Positions 36,172 through 46,427 are shown, numbered from the stretch's first letter. The stretch: DNA of 64,000 nt from Bog-950 sp046329495 (GCA_046329495.1 JAXLUO010000005.1:62001-126000), one strand, 5' to 3'. Numbers and translations: made by a program. The notes: generated by a model from the sequence alone, not told the origin.

Positions 36172-37806
36172 ATGGCTACAGGATTTTTTAAAGTGCCCGT
36201 TGCACACAACGAAGTTGTAAAGAGTTACGCCCCCGGCAGCGCTGAACGCATTGCCCTTAAAAAGAAACTGGCTGAAATGCGCAAAGAAGTGCGCGACATC
36301 CCTATGTTCATCGGCAGTAAGCAGGTGAAGGATGGCAAAAAAATGGAACTGCGTCCGCCGCACGACCATAAACATCTGCTCGGCTATTACTACAAAAGCG
36401 AAAAGAAACACGTTACACAAGCTATTGATGCAGCCCTTGCCGCCCGCGAACAATGGGTGAATATGCGGTGGGAACAACGCGCGTCCATCTTCTTAAAAGC
36501 CGCTGAATTAATTGCCGGCCCTTACCGTGCCGAACTGAATGCAGCTACCATGTTGGGTCAGTCAAAGAATGCTTTCCAGGCCGAGATTGATTCTGCTTGC
36601 GAAATCATCGACTTCCTGCGCTTTAACGTGCAGTTTATGACCGAAATTTATACCCAGCAGCCGCAAAGTGCGCCGGGTATCTGGAACCGCACCGAATGGC
36701 GTCCGCTGGAAGGGTTTATCTATGCCCTTACTCCCTTCAACTTTACCGCCATTGCAGGCAACCTGCCAAGCAGTTGTGCTATGATGGGTAACGTAGTGGT
36801 TTGGAAACCATCCAACACACAGGTGTACGCAGCCCATGTGCTGATGAAAGTGTTTCAGGCTGCAGGTGTGCCCGATGGTGTTATTAACCTTATTTACCCA
36901 AGCGGCCCCGATGCGGCTGAGGTAGTATTCAACCACCCCGACTTTGCAGGCATTCACTTTACCGGCTCAACGGGTGTGTTTCAGGACATCTGGAAAACCA
37001 TCGGCAACAACATTCACCGCTATAAGAGCTATCCGCGTATTGTAGGCGAAACCGGTGGTAAGGACTTTATTATGGCCCACAAGAGCGCCGATGCTAAAGT
37101 GTTGGCAACCGCCATTAGCCGTGGTGCCTTCGAATACCAGGGGCAGAAATGTTCAGCCGCTTCCCGCGCTTACGTGCCTTCTAACTTATGGCCCGAAGTA
37201 AAGAAACAAGTGCTGGCCGATCTGGCTACCATGAAAATGGGGCCGGTAGAAGACTTCACCAACTTCATCAATGCCGTTATCGACGAAAAGAGCTTCGATA
37301 AACTGGCCTCTTATATCGATCAGGCAAAGAAAAGTAAAGATGCCAAGATCATCGCCGGTGGCAAATACGACAAACGCAAAGGCTGGTTTATCGAGCCTAC
37401 CATTATACAGGTTACCAATCCTAATTATGTAACCATGTGCGAAGAATTATTCGGCCCTGTTTTAACCGTGTATGTATACGACGAAAACAAGTTTGAAGAA
37501 ACCCTTGAACTGGTGGACAAAACAGGTATTTACGCCTTAACAGGTTCCATCATTTCGCAGGACCGCTACGCCATTGAGCTGGCTTCGGAGAAACTGGTAC
37601 ACGCCGCCGGTAACTTCTACATCAACGATAAGCCTACCGGTGCTGTGGTTGGTCAACAACCCTTTGGCGGCGCTCGTGGCTCGGGAACCAACGATAAGGC
37701 AGGCAGCATGATTAACCTGCTGCGCTGGGTATCTCCGCGCACCATTAAGGAAACCTTCGTGCCGCCGGTTGATTACCGCTACCCTTTCCTGGAAAAGGAC
37801 AAGTAG
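36172..37806 (+). CDS. pruA: L-glutamate gamma-semialdehyde dehydrogenase (PruA)
   Basis: 544 aa from the ATG at 36172 (MATGFFKVPVAHNEVV). Frame extension to 36025 runs through unrelated sequence. The NAD site includes FNFTAIAGNLP, HFTGSTGVFQ and GETGGKDF (catalytic Glu), and the catalytic Cys is in EYQGQKCSAASRAYVP. The PFGGARGSGTNDKAG motif near the end is typical of this enzyme. It oxidises glutamate semialdehyde to glutamate in proline breakdown. No proline dehydrogenase is present in the window. Confidence 0.94.
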   Translation: MATGFFKVPVAHNEVVKSYAPGSAERIALKKKLAEMRKEVRDIPMFIGSKQVKDGKKMELRPPHDHKHLLGYYYKSEKKHVTQAIDAALAAREQWVNMRWEQRASIFLKAAELIAGPYRAELNAATMLGQSKNAFQAEIDSACEIIDFLRFNVQFMTEIYTQQPQSAPGIWNRTEWRPLEGFIYALTPFNFTAIAGNLPSSCAMMGNVVVWKPSNTQVYAAHVLMKVFQAAGVPDGVINLIYPSGPDAAEVVFNHPDFAGIHFTGSTGVFQDIWKTIGNNIHRYKSYPRIVGETGGKDFIMAHKSADAKVLATAISRGAFEYQGQKCSAASRAYVPSNLWPEVKKQVLADLATMKMGPVEDFTNFINAVIDEKSFDKLASYIDQAKKSKDAKIIAGGKYDKRKGWFIEPTIIQVTNPNYVTMCEELFGPVLTVYVYDENKFEETLELVDKTGIYALTGSIISQDRYAIELASEKLVHAAGNFYINDKPTGAVVGQQPFGGARGSGTNDKAGSMINLLRWVSPRTIKETFVPPVDYRYPFLEKDK

Positions 37807-37841
37807 TTACTACCTTGTTAATTTGCTTTTAGTTTAGATTT

Positions 37842-38645
37842 ATGCCTATGAATTTGAACGGAAAAGTGGTTTGGTTAACCGGTGCCTCCTCCGGTATCGG
37901 CGAAGCATTGGCTTATGCTTTGGCAAAGCAACATGTAAAGTTGGTAGTAAGCGCCCGCCGACTTGATGAATTGCAACGCGTAGCTGAAAACACAAAGCTG
38001 CCCGCTTCAGATTATCTTCTGCTGCCCTTAGACCTTGCCGACCAAAACAACTTTGAAGCAAAGAAGAACGAAGTGCTGCAAAAGTTTGGCCGTATAGATG
38101 TGCTGATTAACAACGGTGGCGTAAGTCAACGTTCACTGGCAAAAGATACCACCCTGGAAGTGGACCGCCGCTTGATGGAGGTAAACTACTTTGGCACTAT
38201 TGCTCTTACCAAAGTGGTAATGACCGAAATGATAAAACAGAAAGATGGCCTTATTGTCACCATTACCAGCGCGGTAGGCAAATTCGGTTCACCCTGGCGC
38301 AGCGGTTACAGTGCCAGCAAACATGCCCTGCACGGTTTCTTTGATTCCCTGCGGGCCGAGTTGTTTAACGACAACGTAAAGGTGTTGCTTATCTGTCCGG
38401 GCTTTATTCAAACCAATGTATCGGTAAATGCACTAACCGGTAGTGGCGCCAAGTTAGGTTCTATGGACGAAGCCACTGCCAAAGGCTTAACCGCCGAAGA
38501 ATGTGCAACACGCATCGTTGCTGCCATTAAAAACGAAAAAGAAGAAGTAGTAATCGGAGGCTTTAAAGAGAACCTGGGCATTTGGGTTAAGCGCTTCTTC
38601 CCTTCTTTATTCTCGGTAATGGTGCGCAAAATGGCCGTGCGCTAA
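37842..38645 (+). CDS. Short-chain dehydrogenase/reductase
   Basis: 267 aa. Cofactor motif TGASSGIGE, NNGG and the catalytic Ser-Tyr-Lys set (TSAVGKFGSPWRSGYSASKHAL, Tyr and Lys in YSASK). C-terminal LGIWVKRFFPSLFSVMVRK is hydrophobic and may bind the membrane, as in DhrS7-like SDRs. Substrate unknown. It ends tail-to-tail with the subtilase gene, overlapping by 4 bp. Confidence 0.9.
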   Translation: MPMNLNGKVVWLTGASSGIGEALAYALAKQHVKLVVSARRLDELQRVAENTKLPASDYLLLPLDLADQNNFEAKKNEVLQKFGRIDVLINNGGVSQRSLAKDTTLEVDRRLMEVNYFGTIALTKVVMTEMIKQKDGLIVTITSAVGKFGSPWRSGYSASKHALHGFFDSLRAELFNDNVKVLLICPGFIQTNVSVNALTGSGAKLGSMDEATAKGLTAEECATRIVAAIKNEKEEVVIGGFKENLGIWVKRFFPSLFSVMVRKMAVR

Positions 38646-40294
38646 AACTTGTTGAACTTCACCACCTGGCTACTAAACTTCTTATCGCCATCAAAACGGA
38701 ACACATATGTGCCTGCGGCAAGCTTGCCGGCCTCCTCTATATTAAATACCTCAAAGGTATTGGCCCGCATATAAACTTCGCGGCTTAGCACTAACTGCCC
38801 CTGCAGGTTAAACAACTCAAGCTTATGATTGCCACCCTCTCCATTATTGTAATAGCTTATGTTTAACGTTTCGCTGAACGGATTCGGGAATACACGCGGA
38901 TAGGGCGAAATCTGTAAAATATTGCCGTTGTAATTATACTTAAGCAGAATATAAGCATTGTAAAAATTAGGTATACCATAACCAAAGCTCGAATCCGGCT
39001 CCCAAAAATGATCAGCGCTGATCACCACCGCCGTATAAATCTCATCGGCTGTTTTTTCAGGAAAGGCGCTCCATAAACTGGCAAAACAACCTGCCATTAT
39101 CGGGCAGCTAAACGAGGTACCGTTATTAGTAGTAACACTGCCATAGGGTTCAATAATACCCGCGTGCGCACCCATGGCACATAAATCGGGTTTTACTCTT
39201 CCTGCGGCATTCGGCCCCTTACTGCTAAAGCCCTGCACTTTCGAAGTTGAATCAACTGCCCCGATGGCAATCACTTTATCACCGTCTGCGGGCGCAGCAA
39301 TGTAATGCCAACTGTTATTGCCTTCATTTCCTGCCGAGTTAAGCACCAGTATACCTTTGGTAGCAGCAATGTTGGCAGCGCGCGTAATCACGGTTTTGTT
39401 GCCGGTCATATCAGCATAGGTATGGCTGCCGGTATCATTATCAAAACCGGTATAGCCTAAGGAGGTAGAGAAGATACGTGCGCCTAAGCTATCGGCAAAC
39501 TCAGCTCCGGCTGCCCAGTTATATTCTTCCATTACCCATTCGGCATTATCGTCCTCGGTGGTGCTAAGCACAAAACTGGCATCCGGCGCAGTACCTAAAA
39601 ACTTACCGGGCAAGTTACCTGCAACACAACTAAACGTCTCTAAACCATGGCTGCCATCATTGTATACGTTCTCCTCATCGTGCACAAAATCCCAGGTGGC
39701 AATTATCCTACTCCGCACCGAATCTAAGCCTGTAACAAGGTCCCCACGATAAATGCCATTGTCCATCATCCCCATTAATATACCCTCACCACGATATCCC
39801 AGTTGATGCAACAGGTCTGCGTTTAGCTGATTTATCTGCCTGTAACCCGCCCCATAAACCGGGTGCTGACTATAAGTTTGATCAACCGGCGAATACCAAT
39901 CTTCAAACTTGCTTTTTTTACCTGCTATCGGTGGCACATAGTAAATAGGCCCCAACGTATCTACATAGGGCAAGGCTTTTATCGAATCCAGATTTGCCTG
40001 TACCGTAACCTTTACCACCACCATATTCAGCCACTTCAAGCGGTGTTTCAGGTAATCAATAAACGGGCTTAACCCATTCACATAAGCCGGTGTTAAGGGT
40101 AAATCGGTACTATCTAACTGTATATGCTGAAAACTACGACGCTCAATAGAGGCATCCGTTAAATACGGCTGCGGATTAGACAGACTAAATGGGTTACTGT
40201 CCTTATCCTTAAACTTAACCCAGTAGTAGTCGCGTTGCGCTTGTATGGTTAAGGCACAAAACAACAATAAAAGTGCCGGTAGTTTTTTCATCAC
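38642..40294 (-). CDS. S8 family serine peptidase with T9SS type A signal
   Basis: 550 aa. Signal peptide (MMKKLPALLLLFCALTIQAQ). Catalytic triad: Asp in GMMDNGIY, His in NDGSHGLETFSCVAG, Ser in NGTSFSCPIMAG, with the oxyanion Asn in LNSAGNEGNNS. The last 80 residues are the T9SS sorting domain (YPRVFPNPFSETLNISYY to the C-terminus). A secreted subtilase, exported by T9SS. It overlaps the SDR gene at its end. Confidence 0.93.
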   Translation of the reverse strand: MMKKLPALLLLFCALTIQAQRDYYWVKFKDKDSNPFSLSNPQPYLTDASIERRSFQHIQLDSTDLPLTPAYVNGLSPFIDYLKHRLKWLNMVVVKVTVQANLDSIKALPYVDTLGPIYYVPPIAGKKSKFEDWYSPVDQTYSQHPVYGAGYRQINQLNADLLHQLGYRGEGILMGMMDNGIYRGDLVTGLDSVRSRIIATWDFVHDEENVYNDGSHGLETFSCVAGNLPGKFLGTAPDASFVLSTTEDDNAEWVMEEYNWAAGAEFADSLGARIFSTSLGYTGFDNDTGSHTYADMTGNKTVITRAANIAATKGILVLNSAGNEGNNSWHYIAAPADGDKVIAIGAVDSTSKVQGFSSKGPNAAGRVKPDLCAMGAHAGIIEPYGSVTTNNGTSFSCPIMAGCFASLWSAFPEKTADEIYTAVVISADHFWEPDSSFGYGIPNFYNAYILLKYNYNGNILQISPYPRVFPNPFSETLNISYYNNGEGGNHKLELFNLQGQLVLSREVYMRANTFEVFNIEEAGKLAAGTYVFRFDGDKKFSSQVVKFNKF

Positions 40295-40320
40295 GTTGCT
40301 ACAAACGCCAAAAGGCCGGT

Positions 40321-41064
40321 TTAATTATGATCAAACACCCTCATACGGATACGGAATCCGGTTTGTGTGGCCTGGTCAAATGTCTGGTTCACTAACTGCT
40401 TATGCATATCCTCCCATTCCTGGTAAATAAGCCCTACATGCTTGGCATACACCTCACGGCGGAGGGTCTTGGTAATTACATCCTCTTCGTTTACTTCAGT
40501 AACCGTTATGGTACTGTCAAAGTTTAAACCGTTAACGCTATAAGGTTGGTGCACCGCAGTAGAGGTATAGGTCCAATTGCGGTAGATATCGTAATTGTTG
40601 GTGGTAGGCACATAGATATTGCCATTCCAGGTTTCATTTTCATGTGGCGGAAACACCAACTTCACAAAGCGCACGTCATCCTCCACCTTTTGCATATTGG
40701 TAACCGTTGGTTTAATGTACCAAACCTTCCATATACTCCAGCCATCAGCGGCCGTATTGCGCCGCGATAGCTCCAAACGGTAGTTCAGCGCATTCTCATT
40801 GTCGTAAAAGGTATCGGTTATCTCCTCTTTTAACTGGTAATGCACCGTATCTCTAAAGTATTTCGGGTTGCTATAGCTGTAAGAAATTGAGTCTACATCG
40901 TAGGCTACATAATGCCCCACCTGATAAGGATAGTATTCGTAGTTGTAAGCAATTTCTCCCGTTTCAGTCTTATTACAACCGCTTATAGTAAGCAGCAACG
41001 CAGTTGCCAACACAACAACAAACGAAAAACTAACTTGTGCAATTCCCGGTTTACCTTTTGCCAT
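40321..41064 (-). CDS. Lipoprotein, unknown function
   Basis: 247 aa from the ATG at 41064 (MAKGKPGIAQVSFSF). A hydrophobic segment ends in LLTISGC (lipobox), then an extracytoplasmic beta-rich domain (YYPYQVGHYVAYDVDS). It starts 1 bp after the mnmA stop. A frame reaching to 41256 overlaps mnmA and is not real. I do not recognise the family. Confidence 0.78.
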   Translation of the reverse strand: MAKGKPGIAQVSFSFVVVLATALLLTISGCNKTETGEIAYNYEYYPYQVGHYVAYDVDSISYSYSNPKYFRDTVHYQLKEEITDTFYDNENALNYRLELSRRNTAADGWSIWKVWYIKPTVTNMQKVEDDVRFVKLVFPPHENETWNGNIYVPTTNNYDIYRNWTYTSTAVHQPYSVNGLNFDSTITVTEVNEEDVITKTLRREVYAKHVGLIYQEWEDMHKQLVNQTFDQATQTGFRIRMRVFDHN

Positions 41065-41065
41065 A

Positions 41066-42205
41066 CTACGTGGTTTGCAGTTCCTGCTCTTTTGCGGGTT
41101 CGGCTGCAATGTTGAAGTTAGAAAAAATAATTCCTCCTCCAATAAGGTCGTTGCCTTCGTAAAAGACAGCACTCTGCCCCGGCGCAATAGCCGAAACAGG
41201 CGCCATAAACTCCACTTTAATACGGTCATCCACCTGTGTAATAAGGCTACTCTCACCCTCGTGCTTATATCGCACTTTGGTAATAGCGTTAACCGGCGCG
41301 GTTAACCGCTCGTATTTATGCATGTTCAATTTACCTACCCACATGCCGTTACGGTCAAGGTCTTTCTCTTCACCCAACACAACGGTATTGGTTTCAGGGT
41401 GTATCTCCACCACAAACATGGGTTTGCCAAAAGCAACACCCAAACCCTTGCGCTGCCCGATAGTATAAAACGGATAGCCCTGGTGTTTGCCCAGCACCTT
41501 ACCGTTCATATCCACAAAATTGCCTCCGGTAACGCGTCCTTCCAATTGCGGGTCGCGGCGTTTTAAAAAGCCTCGGTAGTCGTTATCGGGCACAAAACAT
41601 ATTTCGTAGCTCTCGCTTTTGTTCGCGAGTTCTACATAACCCATATCGCGGGCCATTTGCTTAATGTCGGGCTTATGGTATTTACCAACGGGGAACATGG
41701 TACGGCTTAAACAAGCCTGGCTAACACCCCACAGCACATAGCTTTGGTCTTTGTTAGCATCCAACCCCTTTGATATCACATACCGGTTGTTCTCGTTACG
41801 CACCTGCGCATAGTGGCCGGTAGCAATAAACTCGCAGTCCATCATATCAGCACGCTTCAGTAGGGCTTCCCACTTAATATGCGTATTGCAAAGCACACAA
41901 GGGTTAGGCGTACGGCCGGCCAGGTATTCATCCACAAAATTGTTCACCACAAAGTCGCCAAACTCATCGCGTATGTCAATAATAAAATGGCTAAACCCAA
42001 GGTCAACGGCAATCTGCCTGGCATCATTAATCGAATCCAGCGAGCAGCAACCTGTTTCCTTTTTCGACCCGCCGCTGGTGGCGTAGTCCCAGGTTTTCAT
42101 GGTAATTCCCACTACTTCGTAGCCCTGCTCATGCAGCATTACAGCGGTAACAGTGCTGTCAATACCGCCGCTCATGGCTACCAATACTTTTCCTCTTTTG
42201 CTCAT
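41066..42205 (-). CDS. mnmA: tRNA-specific 2-thiouridylase MnmA
   Basis: 379 aa. PP-loop SGGIDST (about residues 10-16) binds ATP. The two catalytic Cys are in PNPCVLCN and YEICFVPDN. The C-terminal beta domain has the INAITKVRYKHEGESSLI-like segment. It makes s2U34 in tRNA Lys, Glu and Gln. A strong promoter lies just upstream (42214-42240). Downstream, the lipoprotein gene follows at 1 bp. Confidence 0.95.
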   Translation of the reverse strand: MSKRGKVLVAMSGGIDSTVTAVMLHEQGYEVVGITMKTWDYATSGGSKKETGCCSLDSINDARQIAVDLGFSHFIIDIRDEFGDFVVNNFVDEYLAGRTPNPCVLCNTHIKWEALLKRADMMDCEFIATGHYAQVRNENNRYVISKGLDANKDQSYVLWGVSQACLSRTMFPVGKYHKPDIKQMARDMGYVELANKSESYEICFVPDNDYRGFLKRRDPQLEGRVTGGNFVDMNGKVLGKHQGYPFYTIGQRKGLGVAFGKPMFVVEIHPETNTVVLGEEKDLDRNGMWVGKLNMHKYERLTAPVNAITKVRYKHEGESSLITQVDDRIKVEFMAPVSAIAPGQSAVFYEGNDLIGGGIIFSNFNIAAEPAKEQELQTT

Positions 42206-42213
42206 AAAGGCCG

Positions 42214-42240
42214 CAAAGATAGCCCATTCAACCCAAACAA
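42214..42240 (-). promoter_or_regulatory. Promoter of mnmA
   Basis: On the minus strand, TATCTTTG (42214-42221) is an exact -7 box, with a TTG at 42238-42240 separated by 16 bp. It lies 8 bp from the mnmA start, so the leader is only a few bases long. Confidence 0.6.
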
Positions 42241-42323
42241 TACCACTTGTTTAGATTGATTATAAAGAAGAATACAACTCATTAATTTACAGAATCTTGT
42301 ATAACCTTAAAGGCAATTCCGGG

Positions 42324-42926
42324 CTATTTGCGCTCTATATCCTGTATATCGCCGTCCTTGGCCATTTCAGCCAGGCGTGCTTTGGTATACAGCACCTCAT
42401 TATCCGAGAAAGCATCTTCCTTCTCCTTTATCTTGCTTAGCCCGCTCGAATACTCTGCCTCGTAATTGCTTTCCGCCACCCACACACTATCGCCCGAAAC
42501 TTCCATCACTTTCATTAAGCTATACTTGCTGCCTATCAGCAGTTCATACACATCACCGGCCTTAGGTTCCTTTACCAATTTGGCCACTTTGCCATCGGTA
42601 ATTCTCGAGCTTATTATTCCTATTACTATTAATACAGCAATTATACCAAGGCCCGAGAAGGTCCATACAGGTGCCGATTTATGCGCTTTTATCCGCTCAT
42701 ACTTTTCCTTAAACGCCGGCGGCATCTGTTTTAGTTCTAAACTTTGTTTGCAATGCGTGCATACCGAAGCCCCGGTTTTGCCTATCGGGAAAAATGGTAT
42801 CCAGTACACATGGGCATACTTTTGAAAGACGGCCATATGCACACTGTTCGGCGTTCCGCACGATGGACATGTTTCATTAATATTCTCTTCGCCTAAGCTG
42901 GTGGCACGGGTTCCGTAAAAAATCAT
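42324..42926 (-). CDS. Zinc-ribbon membrane protein
   Basis: 200 aa. An N-terminal zinc ribbon (CPSCG and, after 37 residues, CTHC), a membrane helix (about residues 92-110, GLGIIAVLIVIGII) and a short periplasmic or cytoplasmic tail. Such proteins occur in Bacteroidota with unknown function. It follows the GH3-like gene by 32 bp. Confidence 0.78.
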   Translation of the reverse strand: MIFYGTRATSLGEENINETCPSCGTPNSVHMAVFQKYAHVYWIPFFPIGKTGASVCTHCKQSLELKQMPPAFKEKYERIKAHKSAPVWTFSGLGIIAVLIVIGIISSRITDGKVAKLVKEPKAGDVYELLIGSKYSLMKVMEVSGDSVWVAESNYEAEYSSGLSKIKEKEDAFSDNEVLYTKARLAEMAKDGDIQDIERK

Positions 42927-42958
42927 GTAGTGTTGGTTATAAGGACAATGATAGAAAA

Positions 42959-44452
42959 TTAAAGCATGCGCAAAAGCTCATCAGCAATGCTGCGGTCATT
43001 CATCAGCCTGGGCACCTTGTTTTGTCCGCCCAGTTTGCCCTTGGCCTTCATAAATTCTACAAAGGTTCCGGGCTTTAAGGCATGTATTTTCAATTGCTGC
43101 AACACATGTCCTTTGCGTAAATCATCATAATACACATTCTTGCCGCGCAGGTATTCATCCACCAATCCCGAAAACGAATTGATACTCGGTGGCAAATGAC
43201 TGAACTCCACAAACCACTCGTGGTAAGGTAACCCCTCCGCAGGCGTAACCTGCGGCGCCACGGTAAACTCCGAAACACCTGCATGCATATCGCGCATGGC
43301 GCGTAAAATCGCAAACTCTACTTCCTCTCCTATCACGTGCTCACCAAAGGCCGATATAAAATGCTTGGTGCGGCCGGTAACTACTATCCGGTACGGGTTC
43401 TTCGATACAAACTTTACCGTATCACCTATTTCGTACGCCCATAAGCCTGCATTGGTGGTAAGCAGCAGTGCATAATTGGTATTCAGTTCCACATCGGCTA
43501 AACTAATGCGCTCGGCATCCGCCTTACCGGCATCCTCCGCTTTTATAAACTCATAAAACAAGCCGCCGTTCACATTTAGCAACAGGCCTTCGGCATGCTG
43601 ACTGTCCTGGTAAGCAATAAACCCTTCACTGGCGGGGTAGGTTTCAATTGAATCAATTTTAAACCCAATCAACTTTTCAATCTTATTACAGTAGGGCGCA
43701 TAGTTTACGCCCCCATACATAAACACCTTAAAATCCGGGAATATCTCCTGCACCGTCTGTTTACCACTTAACTCCAGCAGCTTTTCAAAATACATCACAC
43801 ACCAGGGCGGTATACCACTTATCAGGCTCATGTTCTCCTTCAGGGTTTCGCGCGCAATGGCCTCTACTTTCTCTTCCCAGTCTTCTATACAATTGGTTGG
43901 GTAGCTGGGCATACGGTTAGCCTGCGCATAGGCCGGCACGTGGTTGTAAACTATACCGCTTAACCTCCCTGTTGGTATCACACCGTGTTTCTCCAATTCC
44001 GGCGACCCCTGCAGAAATATCATTTTATGGTCAAAACAATCAGCCTTGCCGGTTTCATACACATAACTCAACAGTGCATTGCGGGCAGCCTTTACCATCT
44101 CCCCTATTTGTTCCTTGCTTACGGGTATATACTTGGCCCCGCTGGTGGTACCGCTCGATTTGCAGAAATAAAGTGGCCTCCCGGGCCACAGCACATTCTC
44201 TTCCCCTTCCGATATGCGTTCAATTTCATGTTTAAACCCTTCATAATCGCGGGCAGGCACTGCCTGTTTAAAAGCAGCATAGTCCTTAACCTTTTGTAAA
44301 TCATGCTTACGGCCAAAATCAGTTGTCTTGCCCCTGGCAATAAGATGCTGCAACAACCGCTGCTGAACAGCTATTGCCTGTTGCTGCTCGCGGTAAATAC
44401 CGGGTATCAGCACGTTTGCCGCCATTTTAGCCGCTATACTTTTATAACCCAT
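42959..44452 (-). CDS. GH3-family acyl-adenylating enzyme
   Basis: 497 aa. ATP/AMP motif FCKSSGTTSGAKYIPVS, then FKVFMYGGVNYAPY and ETYPASEGFIAYQD, and VTGRTKHFISAFGEHV near 385. These match the GH3 auxin-responsive promoter family, which in plants conjugates amino acids to hormones; the bacterial function is not known. It could activate a fatty or aromatic acid. Confidence 0.87.
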   Translation of the reverse strand: MGYKSIAAKMAANVLIPGIYREQQQAIAVQQRLLQHLIARGKTTDFGRKHDLQKVKDYAAFKQAVPARDYEGFKHEIERISEGEENVLWPGRPLYFCKSSGTTSGAKYIPVSKEQIGEMVKAARNALLSYVYETGKADCFDHKMIFLQGSPELEKHGVIPTGRLSGIVYNHVPAYAQANRMPSYPTNCIEDWEEKVEAIARETLKENMSLISGIPPWCVMYFEKLLELSGKQTVQEIFPDFKVFMYGGVNYAPYCNKIEKLIGFKIDSIETYPASEGFIAYQDSQHAEGLLLNVNGGLFYEFIKAEDAGKADAERISLADVELNTNYALLLTTNAGLWAYEIGDTVKFVSKNPYRIVVTGRTKHFISAFGEHVIGEEVEFAILRAMRDMHAGVSEFTVAPQVTPAEGLPYHEWFVEFSHLPPSINSFSGLVDEYLRGKNVYYDDLRKGHVLQQLKIHALKPGTFVEFMKAKGKLGGQNKVPRLMNDRSIADELLRML

Positions 44453-44610
44453 TCAACAAATATAATTTTCCGGGCTATCCGCGCATCTCTTCATCGCACT
44501 TTTAACCAATTCAACTATAAAGGCTTCCGCTAATCATATATACTACACATAAGTTACTCACAATCGGGGCGCACTAACATCCCCCCTATAGCATGGTTTT
44601 AATATTCCGT

Positions 44611-44618
44611 TAAATTTG
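44611..44618 (+). promoter_or_regulatory. Bacteroidota -7 box TAAATTTG
   Basis: Exact match to TAnnTTTG, ending 21 bp before the ATG at 44640 (DUF47 gene). No clear -33 TTTG is seen at the normal spacing. Confidence 0.5.
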
Positions 44619-44639
44619 CCCGCATTCAAAAACTGCTTT

Positions 44640-45284
44640 ATGGCACTCGGAAACTTCTTTTCCTTCCTAATCCCCAAAGACAAAAACTTTTTTAAACTCT
44701 TCGCCCAGTCATCGGATAACCTCGTTGAAATTTCGAAGGTGTTCAGCGAAATGGTTAATGCCCCGCTGGAACGCCGGCCCGAACTGCTGAAGAAAATATC
44801 GGACCTGGAACACGTGGGCGACGAGCTTACTCACTCCATCTTCACCGAACTTTCTACCAACTTTATCACCCCGTTCGACCGCGAGGATATCTCTTACCTC
44901 GCTTCCGCACTGGACGATATTGTTGATTACATCGATGGCTCTGCCAAACGTTTCGATCTGTATAAAATCAACGAAACCTCACAGGCCATGAAGAAGCTGG
45001 CTGAGATCATTGAACACTCTGCTAAAGAAATTCACGTGGCGGTTACCGGCATGAACGATATGGCCAATGCCGTGCGCATACGCGAAGCCATCGTGCGTAT
45101 CAATAGTCTCGAGAATCGCGCTGATGATGTTTTTGATTCCGCTATCGCCGATCTGTTCAACAACGAAACCAATGCTATTCAGATTATGAAGGTGAAAGAA
45201 ATATTGGCCAACATGGAAACCGCTACCGATAAGTGCGAAGACGTTGCCAATGTTATTGAGACCATAATCGTGAAGAACTCCTAA
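44640..45284 (+). CDS. PhoU-like DUF47 phosphate-transport regulator
   Basis: 214 aa from the ATG at 44640 (MALGNFFSFLIPKDKNFF); a Met 8 codons upstream is less likely. All-helical protein with LEHVGDELTHSIFTEL and TPFDREDISYLASALDDIVDYID, the DUF47 (PhoU-related) pattern. It is followed 9 bp later by a PiT transporter, the usual pair in which the DUF47 protein regulates the permease. Confidence 0.92.
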   Translation: MALGNFFSFLIPKDKNFFKLFAQSSDNLVEISKVFSEMVNAPLERRPELLKKISDLEHVGDELTHSIFTELSTNFITPFDREDISYLASALDDIVDYIDGSAKRFDLYKINETSQAMKKLAEIIEHSAKEIHVAVTGMNDMANAVRIREAIVRINSLENRADDVFDSAIADLFNNETNAIQIMKVKEILANMETATDKCEDVANVIETIIVKNS

Positions 45285-45293
45285 ACCCGTGTA

Positions 45294-46289
45294 ATGACAA
45301 CCGTACTAATTATTGTAATTGTTGTTGCGCTGCTGTTCGATTTTATTAACGGTTTCCACGATTCCGCTAATTCCATCGCTACCGTGGTTTCAACCCGTGT
45401 GCTTACGCCTTTTCAGGCCGTAATATGGGCAGCGTTCTTCAACTTCGTAGCGTTCTTCTTTTTTAAGGAGCACGGCGTAGCCGATACCGTTAAAAAAATG
45501 GTGGCCGAAGATGTTATCAGCCAATCGGTGCTTTTAGGCGGCCTGCTGGGCGCTATTGTATGGAACCTGCTAACCTGGTGGTGGGGCATCCCTTCCAGTT
45601 CATCGCACGCATTATTGGGTGGCTTTGCCGGTGCGGCCTTTGCTAAAGCGGGTATCAATGCTATCGTGCTTTCCAAAATCACACAAACCCTGTTGTTTAT
45701 CCCACTGGCGCCTGTTATCGGGTTAGCCATCGCATATCTCATTTCTGTATTAGTAATCAACGTCTGCAAAAACTTCTCCAATTCCAAGGTCGATCGCTAT
45801 TTCCGCCGCCTGCAGTTATTATCTTCTGCTCTTTTCTCTATTGGCCACGGTGGTAACGATGCACAAAAAACCATGGGTATTATCTGGGCCGCTCTAATGG
45901 TAGCCGGCTCGGTTAAAAAAGGCGACAGCCTCCCTTTATGGACTCCCTTTGCCTGTTACACCGCCATGGGCCTGGGCACCATTTTCGGAGGGTGGAGAAT
46001 TGTAAAAACCATGGGTCAAAAAATTACCCAGCTAAAACCTTTCGAAGGTTTTTGTGCTGAAACTGCCGGTGCCGTTACGCTTTTCCTCGTTACAGCATTA
46101 AAAATTCCGGTATCCACTACGCATACCATCACCGGTAGTATTATGGGTGTGGGTATGACCAAGCGTCTCAGTGCCGTTCGTTGGGGTATTGCAGGTAACA
46201 TCGTAATCGCCTGGATACTCACCATCCCGGCCTCAGCTATTGTAGGTGGCGTTAGCTACCTGGTGCTAAAGGCCTTTATCGGCGCATAA
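45294..46289 (+). CDS. PiT-family inorganic phosphate transporter
   Basis: 331 aa, about ten membrane helices. The two PiT repeats are evident: DFINGFHDSANSIATVVSTR near the N-terminus and SIGHGGNDAQKTMGII in the middle, with Asn-Asp pairs for cation and phosphate binding. It carries phosphate by ion symport (low affinity). Co-transcribed with the DUF47 gene and followed by a terminator at 46318-46349. Confidence 0.94.
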   Translation: MTTVLIIVIVVALLFDFINGFHDSANSIATVVSTRVLTPFQAVIWAAFFNFVAFFFFKEHGVADTVKKMVAEDVISQSVLLGGLLGAIVWNLLTWWWGIPSSSSHALLGGFAGAAFAKAGINAIVLSKITQTLLFIPLAPVIGLAIAYLISVLVINVCKNFSNSKVDRYFRRLQLLSSALFSIGHGGNDAQKTMGIIWAALMVAGSVKKGDSLPLWTPFACYTAMGLGTIFGGWRIVKTMGQKITQLKPFEGFCAETAGAVTLFLVTALKIPVSTTHTITGSIMGVGMTKRLSAVRWGIAGNIVIAWILTIPASAIVGGVSYLVLKAFIGA

Positions 46290-46317
46290 GCCTTAAACTT
46301 AACTTACAACTATACAG

Positions 46318-46349
46318 CAGCCGGACAATCTCCGGCTGTTTTGTTTTTT
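46318..46349 (+). terminator. Intrinsic terminator after the phosphate transporter
   Basis: CAGCCGGA and TCCGGCTG form an 8-bp stem with a 5-nt loop, followed by TTTTGTTTTTT. It lies 28 bp after the PiT stop. Confidence 0.9.
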
Positions 46350-46427
46350 GAGGTTAGTGGGCCTCAGTAACTGTATTCCAATCTATGGTTCCAATGCCTG
46401 GGAAAATGAATTAAACTTAAATAAGGT